From Actinomadura madurae (GTDB taxonomy: Bacteria; Actinomycetota; Actinomycetes; Streptosporangiales; Streptosporangiaceae), in NCBI RefSeq assembly GCF_900115095.1, contig NZ_FOVH01000029.1, forward strand, positions 1 through 64,000: a stretch of DNA of 64,000 nt, in the 5' to 3' direction. Below, in pieces: positions 25,158 through 34,600 of the stretch. How positions within the stretch are numbered: position 1 is the stretch's first letter; every line of letters starts with the position of its first letter. The notes beneath the pieces are model-generated. The model saw nothing but the letters and a program-made list of their open reading frames with translations. It made no database searches and had not been told where the DNA came from. The position numbers and the translations under genes were made by a program.

Positions 25158-27049
25158 CCGACCTGGCCCACAGCGCCCCGGCCGGCCGGCAGGTGCTGGA
25201 GATCATCGCCTCGAACACCCTCTACGACGTCTCGCGGCTGCGGCCCGAAAGCCACCTCGAAGGCGAGCTCGGCGTCGACGCGGCCGTGCTGGACGCCATC
25301 CTCGGCGACGTGCGGGACCGCTTCGGCCCGGACGTGCGGCTGCCCCGCGAGGCGGCCACGCCGCAGGACCTGATCGACGCGGTGGAGCGCTCGCTCGCCG
25401 CGACCCCCGGCCCGGCCGCGCAGGCCGGCCCGCCGGACGGCGCGAAGCTCGCCGAGGCGGTCATGACGGCGGCGATGCGGCACACCCACTACCGGCGCGA
25501 CCAGCTCGACCTCGACGCCGAGCTGGAGGCCGAGCTCGGCATCGACTCGGTCGTGCTCGCCTCGATCATCGCCGACGCCGCCGAGGAGCTCGGGCTCTCC
25601 GGCCCGGCGCCGGAGCTCACGGTGCCGAATCTGCGTGCCCTCATCGCCGAGCTGGGCGACCGCGCGGCCGGGGACGCGCCCCGCCCGGAGCCCGCGCCGG
25701 CGGCCCCCGCGCCCGCCGGCCCCGGTCCGCGCGAACTCGCGGTCGGCGAGCTGGATCCCGTCCGGCCCGCAACGGGCACGACGTGGGACGACCGGTCCAT
25801 GCGCGACTTCATGGACGACCGCGACCCCGACCTCTTCGCGAAGGCCCGCGGGTTCGCCTCCTACCTGCGCGGGCGCGAGGCCGAGCACCTGTACTGGTAC
25901 GGGATGCCGCTGCGGTCGCGGTGCGCGAACCGGGCGCGGATCCACGACGAGCTGACGGGCCGGACCCGCGAGTTCCTCATGTTCGCCTCGAACAACTACC
26001 TCGGGCTCGCCAACCACCCGCGGGTCATCGACGCGGTCTGCGAGGCGACGCTGGCCTACGGCGCCACCAACACCGGCTGCCGCATCATCGGCGGCACCAA
26101 TCATCTGCACAAGGAACTGGAGCGCAGGCTCGCCGCGTTCAAGCGCCGGCCCGCCTGCATCGTCTACCCCGGCGGCTACCCGGCCAACCTCGGCGCGGTG
26201 TCCGCGCTGGTCAAGAGCCACGACGCGGTCATCGTGGACAAGCTCAACCACATGAGCATCGCGGACGGCTGCAAGCTGTCCGGCGGCGTCCGCAAGATTT
26301 ACGGGCACAACGACATGCGGGCCCTGGAGCGGGTACTGGAGCGGTGCCGGGACCAGGTGCGCGGCAAGCTCATCGTCACCGACGGCGTGTTCAGCATGCA
26401 CGGGGACGTGTGCGACCTGCCGGAGATCGTCCGGCTGGCGCGCCGCTACGGGGCCCGGATCATGGTGGACGACGCGCACTCGACCGGCGTGCTCGGCGAG
26501 CGCGGTTCCGGCACCGCCGAGCACTTCGGCCTCAAGGGAGAGGTCGACCTGGAGCTCGGCACCATGAGCAAGACCCTCGCCGGCATGGGCGGGTTTGTGG
26601 CCGGTGACGAGGAGGTCATCGACTACCTCCGCTTCTACTCCAACTCGTACGTGTTCGCGGCGACGATCCCGGCCGGGGTCGCGGCCGGGCTGATCGCGGC
26701 GATCGACATCATGGAGGAGGAGCCGGAGCGGCTCACCGCCCTCTGGGCGAACATCCGCCGGCTGCGCGCCGACCTCGCCGGCGCCGGGTTCGACCTGGAG
26801 AACACCCAGAGCGCGATCCTGCCGATCGTCGTCGGGGACGAGCGCCGGGCGATGGAGATGGGCCGGGCGGTGCGCGCCCGCGGCCTGTTCTGCCAGACCG
26901 TCGTCTTCCCCGGGGTGCCGCTCGGCGACGCCCGGCTGCGGGTGAGCGTCACCTCCGAGCACACACCCGAGGACCTGTCCCTCGCCGCGCAGATCTTCGT
27001 CGACGCGGCGCGCGAGACCGGCGTCCTGCCGCGAGGGGCGGCCCGGTGA
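25154..27049 (+). CDS. redN: RedN/PigH-like ACP-ACP-alpha-oxoamine synthase
   Basis: 631 residues. Two carrier domains (about 1-82 and 95-175) precede a PLP-dependent alpha-oxoamine synthase (about 270-631) with FASNNYLGLANHP, VDDAHSTGVLG and Schiff-base Lys473 in TMSKTLAG. In prodigiosin assembly this enzyme condenses the malonyl/pyrrolyl beta-ketothioester with serine, releasing 4-hydroxy-2,2'-bipyrrole-5-methanol. The second carrier has its serine (S132 in LGIDSVVL). The first has alanine at that site (A43 in LGVDAAVL, codon GCG at 25280), so it cannot take phosphopantetheine. The layout otherwise matches PigH. Coupled to neighbours on both sides. Confidence 0.9.
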   Translation: MTDLAHSAPAGRQVLEIIASNTLYDVSRLRPESHLEGELGVDAAVLDAILGDVRDRFGPDVRLPREAATPQDLIDAVERSLAATPGPAAQAGPPDGAKLAEAVMTAAMRHTHYRRDQLDLDAELEAELGIDSVVLASIIADAAEELGLSGPAPELTVPNLRALIAELGDRAAGDAPRPEPAPAAPAPAGPGPRELAVGELDPVRPATGTTWDDRSMRDFMDDRDPDLFAKARGFASYLRGREAEHLYWYGMPLRSRCANRARIHDELTGRTREFLMFASNNYLGLANHPRVIDAVCEATLAYGATNTGCRIIGGTNHLHKELERRLAAFKRRPACIVYPGGYPANLGAVSALVKSHDAVIVDKLNHMSIADGCKLSGGVRKIYGHNDMRALERVLERCRDQVRGKLIVTDGVFSMHGDVCDLPEIVRLARRYGARIMVDDAHSTGVLGERGSGTAEHFGLKGEVDLELGTMSKTLAGMGGFVAGDEEVIDYLRFYSNSYVFAATIPAGVAAGLIAAIDIMEEEPERLTALWANIRRLRADLAGAGFDLENTQSAILPIVVGDERRAMEMGRAVRARGLFCQTVVFPGVPLGDARLRVSVTSEHTPEDLSLAAQIFVDAARETGVLPRGAAR

Positions 27050-28641
27050 GCGCGCGGCGGCTCGGCATCCTGGACGAGGGCCTCGCCGGGCTCCCGGACG
27101 TGGAGTCGGCGGAGCACGCGGCCCGCCCGGCCCTCCTCGGGCGGCGGACCGTCTCCTACGGGGAACTGGCCGCGACCGTGGAGCGGACGGCCGCCGGCAT
27201 CCTCGGGCTCGGGGCGCGCCTCGGCGACCGCGTCGCCGTCTGGATGGACAAGGGGCCGGAGTACGCCGAGGCCGTCCTCGCCGCCCTGCGCGCCGGGTGC
27301 GCCTACGTGCCGATCGACGGCGGGCAGCCCGCGGCACGGGCGGACACGATCCTGCGGGACGCGGAACCGGTCGTGCTGTTCACCGACGCCCGCCACCTCG
27401 CGCTGCTGTCCGGCATGGAGCCGCCGCCGTCCGTCAAGGCGATCGTCGTGGCCGACGGGGCCGCGGCGGGCGTTCCGGCCGTCGGCCGGGACGCGTTCCT
27501 GGACGGCGCAGGGAAGGTGGAACCGCCGCGGGTCACGACCGGCGACCTGGCCGCGATCCTCTACACGTCCGGCTCCACCGGGGCGCCGAAGGGCGTGAAG
27601 ATCTCGCACCGCAACCTCACGGCGTTCACCGGCTGGTCGCGCGGCGAACTGGACGTCGGCGCCGACGACGTGTTCGCCAACCACGCGTCGTTCAACTTCG
27701 ACCTCAGCACCTTCGACCTGTTCGTGGCGCTGTCGGTCGGCGCCGCCGTGTGGATCGTCGAGGACGGGCAGGCCCGGGACGTCGCCGCACTGGCGGCCGG
27801 CGTCCGCGAGCACGGCGTGACCGTCTGGTACTCGGTGCCGTCCATCCTCACCCTGCTGACCGTCGCGGGGGCTCTGACGGACGAGACCGTCCGGAGCCTG
27901 CGCTACGTGCTGTTCGCCGGGGAGGTCTACCCGATGCCGCGGCTGCGGGAGCTGAGCGCCCGGCTGCCGCGCGGGACCGTCCTGTACAACCTGTACGGGC
28001 CGACGGAGACCAACGTCTGCACCTACCACCGGGTCCGTCCCGAGGACCTGGAGCGGGACGAGCCGCCGCCCATCGGCCTGCCGGTCGGGAACGCGCGGCT
28101 CATCGTCGTGGACGAGCACGACCGCCCGCTGGACGGCCCGGACGCCCTCGGCGAGCTGGTCGTCGAGGGCGACTGCGTCACCCCCGGCTACTGGGGCCGC
28201 GACTCCGAGCCGCCCGCCGACCTGCACCGCCGGCACCGGCACCCCACCGGCGACCTGGTGACCCGGGGCAAGGACGGGCTGCTCGTCTACCGGGGCCGCA
28301 AGGACCGCATGGTGAAGGTGTCCGGCTACCGCGTCGAGCTCGGCGAGATCGAGGCCGTGGTGCTGCGGCATCCCGCGATCGCCGAGGCCGCGGTCCTCGT
28401 CACCGGCGAGGGCACCGGCGCCCGCCTCGCCCTCTACTACGCGGTCCGCGACGGCGCCGCGCCGCCCGGCCTGATCGAGGTCAAGCGGCATTGCGCGGAG
28501 CATCTGCCGAAGTACATGGTCCCGCACGCGGCGACCCGCCTCGCGGCGCTGCCGCGCAACTCCAACGGCAAGGTCGACCTCGGCCGGCTCCGCGGCGGCG
28601 GGGCGGACAGCCCGGCCGCCCCGGCGCCCCTTCCGTCATGA
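27046..28641 (+). CDS. redM: Proline-activating AMP ligase, RedM-like
   Basis: A 531-residue stand-alone adenylation enzyme with ATP-binding LYTSGSTGAPKG, NLYGPTETNVC, and the C-terminal hinge and lysine segment ending LPRNSNGKVDL. In red/pig clusters this enzyme activates L-proline and loads it onto RedO. Proline specificity is inferred from context, since the pocket residues were not aligned. The GTG start overlaps redN (GTGA) and the stop overlaps redL (ATGA). Confidence 0.87.
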   Translation: MSARRLGILDEGLAGLPDVESAEHAARPALLGRRTVSYGELAATVERTAAGILGLGARLGDRVAVWMDKGPEYAEAVLAALRAGCAYVPIDGGQPAARADTILRDAEPVVLFTDARHLALLSGMEPPPSVKAIVVADGAAAGVPAVGRDAFLDGAGKVEPPRVTTGDLAAILYTSGSTGAPKGVKISHRNLTAFTGWSRGELDVGADDVFANHASFNFDLSTFDLFVALSVGAAVWIVEDGQARDVAALAAGVREHGVTVWYSVPSILTLLTVAGALTDETVRSLRYVLFAGEVYPMPRLRELSARLPRGTVLYNLYGPTETNVCTYHRVRPEDLERDEPPPIGLPVGNARLIVVDEHDRPLDGPDALGELVVEGDCVTPGYWGRDSEPPADLHRRHRHPTGDLVTRGKDGLLVYRGRKDRMVKVSGYRVELGEIEAVVLRHPAIAEAAVLVTGEGTGARLALYYAVRDGAAPPGLIEVKRHCAEHLPKYMVPHAATRLAALPRNSNGKVDLGRLRGGGADSPAAPAPLPS

Positions 28642-31600
28642 GCGGTGGAACGATGACGCGCACGCACCTGATCGACGGCCACTGGGACGGCCCCGAACCG
28701 GAGACGGTGGCAGGGATCCTGCGGCACCACCTCCGGCGGACGCCGGACCGGCTCGCGTACCGGTTCCTGACCGGGACGGGCGGGCAGAGCGAGTCCTGGA
28801 CCTACCGGGACCTGGACGCGCGCGCCCGCGCCGTGGCGGGACGGCTCCAGCGGGAGGGGCTGCGGAACCGGCCCGTCCTGCTGCTCCTGCCGCCCGGCCT
28901 GGAGTACGTCGCGGGGTTCCTCGGCTGCCTGTACGCGGGCGCGATCGCGGTCCCCGCCTACCCGCCGGACACCGGGCGGACCGGCCAGACCCTGGACCGG
29001 CTCGCCGTCATCGCCCGGAACGTGCGGGCGGGGTGGGCGCTCGTGGACGAGGAGCAGAAGCGCTCCCTGGAGACCGGGGCCGGAAGCCGTGGCGAGCTGG
29101 GCGCGACCGGGATCCGCTGGCTGGCGAGCACAGACTGCGGCCCGGACGACGCGGACGCGTACGCCGATCCCGGGGTGAGCCCGGGATCGCTGGCGTTCCT
29201 TCAGTACACCTCCGGCTCCACCGCGACGCCGAAGGGCGTCATGGTCAGCAACGAGAACCTGGTCGCCAACCTCCGGACGATCCACCTGACGCTGGAGCAC
29301 GACCGCGACTCCGCCCTGGTGTCCTGGCTCCCGCCGTACCACGACATGGGGCTGATCGGCGGCCTGCTGACGCCGCTGTACGGGGGTCTCCCGGCGCACC
29401 TCATGGCGCCGAGGACGTTCATCCAGCGTCCACTGCTGTGGCTGGAGACGATCTCCGAGACCCGCGCGACGACCGCGACCTCCCCGAACTTCGGCTTCGA
29501 CTACTGCCTGCGCAGGATCTCCGCCGGGCAGGCGGCCGGGCTCGACCTGCGCTCCTGGCGGCTGGCGCTCAACGGCGCCGAGCCGGTGCGCGCCGACACC
29601 CTGGACCGGTTCGCCGAGCGGTTCGCGCCCTGCGGCTTCGACCGGCGGGCGCTGCTGCCCTGCTACGGGCTGGCGGAGGCGACCCTGCTGGTCAGCGGGG
29701 CCGCCGCCGGGCGGGAACCACAGGTCGGGACGCTCGACGCCGAGGCGCTGGAGAACGGCCGCGCCGAACCCGCGGCGGAGGGGCGCCGCTCCGTCCGCAG
29801 CGTCGGCTGCGGGCCCGCCGCCGACCGCGTCGGCGTCGCGATCGTCGACCCGGCCACCCGGCGGCGCCTCCCCGCCGGCCGGGTCGGCGAGATCTGGGTC
29901 AGCGGGCCGGGCGTCGCCCGCGGGTACTGGCGCGACTCGGGCGCCACCCGCGAGACGTTCCAGGCCCGGATCGAGGACGGGGACGGCACCGCGCACCTGC
30001 GCACCGGCGACCTCGGCTTCGAGCGGGACGGCGAGCTGCACGTCGTCGGGCGGCTGAAGGACGTCGTGATCGTCCAGGGCCGCAACCACTACCCGCAGGA
30101 CGTCGAGCTGACCGTGGAGCGCGCGGACGGCGCGGTCCGCGCGGGCTGCGGCGCCGCGTTCGCCGTCGACGTCGACGGCGCCGAGGAGATGGTCGTCGTC
30201 TTCGAGGTGGACGGGAACCGCGCCGGGGACACCGGTGAGCTGCTCGCCCGGCTCCGCGCCGCCATCGCCCGCGACCACGACGTCTCGCCACACGCGATCG
30301 TCCTGGTCGGGCGGGCGTCCGTGGGCAGGACGACCAGCGGCAAGATCCAGCGGCAGGGCTGCCGGCGGGCGTTCCTGTCCCTCGCCCTGCCGGTCGTCGC
30401 GGCGAGCGTGGTCCGCGAGTCCGGTTCCGCCGCGGCCACGGCCGCGGCGCCGGACCGGGCGAGGATCCTCGGCCTCATCGGGTCCGCGACCGGCCGGACG
30501 GACGTCGGGCGGTGCTCGCTCGCCGACCTCGGCCTGGACTACACCGGCCTGCTGGATCTCGCCGCTCGGCTGGAACGCGACCTCGGCCTGCGCGTGCCCA
30601 TGGGCGAGCTGCTCACGGACCCCACCGTGCCCGCGCTGCTGAGACTCCTCGGCGCGGACGAGGACCGCGCGCCCGCCGGGCACCCGGCGCCCGGGGCGTC
30701 CGGCCGCAGCGCGGCCGACATCGAGGCGTGGCTGGTGGAGAAGGTCGCCGCCCGGCTCGGGCTGCCCGCGCGGACGATCGGCACGACCGTCCCGTTCGCG
30801 ACGCTCGGCCTCGCGTCCAGGACGGCGGTCGCCATCGTCGAGGAGCTCGGGGCCTGGCTCGGACGCGACCTCGCGCCGAGCACCGTCTTCGAGCGTCCCA
30901 CCATCCGCGATGTGGCGGACCTCCTCGGCGCCGAACCCGAACCCGGCGCGCGTCCCGTCCCCCGGAGCGATGAGCCGGGACCCGCGGAACCGGTCGCGGT
31001 CGTCGGGATCGGCTGCCGCTTCCCGGGCGCGCCCGACCCCGACGGGTACTGGCGGCTGCTCCTCGACGGGCGGGACGCCGTCGCCGGCGTGCCCGCCGGA
31101 CGCTGGGACGCCGCCGGGGTCGACGCGCCGGCCAGGGGCGGGTTCCTCGACCAGATCGACCGGTTCGACGCCCGCTTCTTCGGGATCTCCGCGCGCGAGG
31201 CCGAGCGCATGGACCCCCAGCAGCGCCTCCTCCTGGAGGTCGCCTGGGAGGCCTTCGAGGACGCGGGCATCGCCCCGGACGGCGCGGCGGGCGGCGACAC
31301 AGGCGTGTTCGTCGGCATCAGCAGCCACGACTACGGCGACCTCCAGATGAACGACCCCGCGTCCGTCGACGTGTACGCGGCGACCGGCACCGCGCACTCC
31401 ATCGCGGCGAACCGGCTGTCGTACCACTTCGACCTGCGCGGGCCGAGCCTGGCGATCGACACCGCCTGCTCGTCCTCGCTCGTCGCGGTGCACGCCGCCT
31501 GCCGGAGCCTGCGCGCCGGCGAGTGCGGCATGGCGCTCGCGGGCGGCGTCAACCTGCTGATCAACCCGGTGCTGTCCGTCGCGTTCGCGCGGGGCGGGAT

Positions 31601-34600
31601 GCTGTCGCCGGACGGGGCGTGCCGCACCTTCGACGACGCGGCCGGCGGGTACGTGCGCGGCGAGGGCGCCGGCCTGGTCTGCCTGAAGCCGCTGTCCCGG
31701 GCCCGCGCCGACGGCGACCGGATCTACGCCGTGATCACCGGCGCGGCCGTCGGGCACGGGGGCCGCGCCAACGGCCTCACCGCGCCGAAGGGATCGGCGC
31801 AGCGCGCGGTGATCGAGCGGGCGCTCGCCGAGGCGGGCACCGGCGGCCGGGGGATCGACTACGTCGAGGCGCACGGCACCGGCACCGCCCTCGGCGACCC
31901 GGTCGAGTGGGAGACGCTCGCCGCCGTGTACGGCGCGGGCCGGGCCGCGGACGCGCCCTGCCCGGTCGGTTCCGTCAAGGCCAACATCGGGCATCTGGAG
32001 GCGGCGGCCGGCATCGCCGGGCTGATCAAGTCCGCGCTGGCCGTCTGGCACGGGGAGCTGCCCCCGCAGCTGCACTTCACCACCCCGAACCGCCATCTGA
32101 CCTGGGAGGGCTCCGGCCTCACCGTGCTGACCGGGCCGGCCGGGCGGACCCGCGTCCCGCCGTCCCGGATCGCCGTCAGCTCGTTCGGGTTCGGCGGCGC
32201 CAACGCGCACGTGATCGTCGGACGCGCGGACGAGGCGCGCCCCGCCGAGCGGCCGGGGCCCGAGCGGCCCGTCCAGGCGCTCTGCCTGTCCGCGCACACG
32301 CCGACCGCGCTCGCGACCCTCGCCCGGCGGTACCGGGCGCACATCGCGGCTCGGCCGGACGTGGAGCTCGCCGACCTGTGCCACGCGGCGAACACCGGCC
32401 GCGCCGCGCTCGGGCACCGCGCCGCCATCACCGCGCGGTCGATGACCGAACTGGGCGGGGCCCTCACGGCGCTGGCGTCCGGCGAGGCGTCCGCCGGCGT
32501 GCTGCGGGGGGAGCCCGCCGGACGCGGTCCCCGCGCGGCGTTCCTGTTCAGCGGGCAGGGCACGCAGTACCCGGGCATGGGACGCGGGCTCTACGAGTCC
32601 AGCCCGGTGTTCGCGGAGGTCATCGACCGGGCCGACGAGGTGCTGCGCCCGCTGATCGGCGGTTCGCTCCGCGACCTCGTCTTCACCGAGGACGATCCGG
32701 CCCGGCTGAAGGCCACCCGGTACTGCCAGCCGGCCCTGGTCGCCGTCGAGGTCGCGCTCGCGCGGCTGTGGGAGTCGATCGGCGTCCGGCCGGCGGGCGT
32801 GCTCGGCCACAGCGTCGGCGCTTTCGCGGCGGCGTGCGTCGCGGGCGCGCTGACCCTGGAGGACGCGCTCACCCTCGCCGCGACCCGCGGCCGCCTCATG
32901 GACGAGCTGCCCGGCTCCGGCGCGATGATCGCCTGTGCCGGGGACGCGGCGGCGATCGAGTCGGCCGCCGCCGCGAGCCCCGCGGTCGCGGTCGCCGCCG
33001 CCAACGCGCCCGGCCACCTCGTCCTGTCCGGCCCGGAGGAGGAGATCGGGCGGCTCACCGGCGACCTCCAGGCGAAGGGCGTCACCGTCCGGCGCCTCGC
33101 CGTCTCGCACGCCTTCCACTCGCCGCTGATGGACGGCGCCGCCGAGCCGCTGCGGGAGGCCGCCCGCGCGGTCGCGGCCCGCGAGCCGGACATCCCGTGG
33201 ATCTCCGACCACACCGGCGAGGCCATGGGCCGTCCCGACGCCGGGTACTGGGCCGGCCACCTGCTCGGCACCGTCCGGTTCACCGACGGTGTCGGCGCCC
33301 TCCGGCGCCTCGGCTGCGACGCGTTCGTGGAGGCGGGGCCGCACCCCGCCCTCCTCGGCCTGGTGCGCGCCGGGCTCGCGGACGCCGCCGGGACCGTGCT
33401 GTCGCTGCCGTCCCTGCGCCGCGGGGGAGACGACTGGCAGACGTTCCTGCGGTCGGCCGGCCGCTGGTACTGCGCGGGCGGCGGCGTCCGGTGGGCCGGC
33501 CTCGACGCCGGGCGCCCGCGGCGCCGGGTCCCGGTGCCCCACGCGGTGTTCGAACGCAGCCCCTACTGGCTCGGACAGCGAAGGGAGATCGAAGTGAACG
33601 GCAACGGATACGGGCACGCCGGCCGGACGGAGGGGGCGGCGGCGCCGGGCGCCGAGGCCGGCAGGGTCCTGGCCTGCGTCGCCCAGGTCTCCGGCTTCCC
33701 CGCCGACCAGATCCCGCCCCACGCCCACGTCGGCAGCGAGCTGGGGCTCGACTCGCTCATGAAGGGCGAGCTGGAACGCCGCCTCGCCCCGATGTACCCC
33801 GGCCGGGTCGCGGAGCTCCGCCACACCCTGCCCGAGGACTTCACCGTCGCCCAGCTCCTCGACGCCCTCGGCATCGCCGATGCGGCCCCGCCTGCTCGGG
33901 CGTACGAGCCCGCCGTCCAGGCACCGCCCGCCGCGCCCACCCCGGCCCCCGCCCCCGCACCCGCTCCGGCGCCCGCCCCGGCACCGGCTCCGGTGCCGGA
34001 GGAGCCGCGGCCGGTGGTGATCCAGCGGCGGTTCGAGGAGTGGGACGAGTACGCCGAGATGCTGGAGCGGCTCCGGCTGATCGAGTCGAGCGGCCCGAAC
34101 GCCTACGAGCGCGTCCACGACGGGTTCAACTCCGGCCTGATCCAGATGCACGGCCGCCGGATGGTCAACTTCTCGGCGTTCAACTACCTGGCGCTGTCCT
34201 CCCACCCCCGGCTGCGCGCGGCGGCCAAGGCGGCCATCGACCGCTACGGGACGTCCTGCTCGGCGACCCCGCTGCTGTGCGGGGAGACGCCGCTGCACCA
34301 CGAACTGGAGGCGGAGATCGCCGGGTTCCTCGGCACCGAGGCCGCGATCGTGTTCGCCGGCGGGCACGCCACCAACGTCGCGACCGTCGGGCACCTGTTC
34401 GGACCCGAGGACCTCGTCCTGCACGACGAGTGGATCCACGACAGCACGGTTCGCGGCACCCTCCTGTCGGGCGCCCGCCGCCGGTCGTTCCCGCACAACG
34501 ACTGGCAGGCCCTCGACCGCGTCCTCGGCGCGATGCGCGGCCGGTACCGGCGGGCCGTCGTCGTCATCGAGGGCGCCTACAGCCAGGACGGCGACTTCCC

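Noticed and set aside
33890..34010. Pro/Ala repeat tract considered as a minisatellite
   Set aside because: It is in frame and codes for the flexible linker between ACP3 and the oxoamine synthase of RedL, a normal feature of modular synthases.
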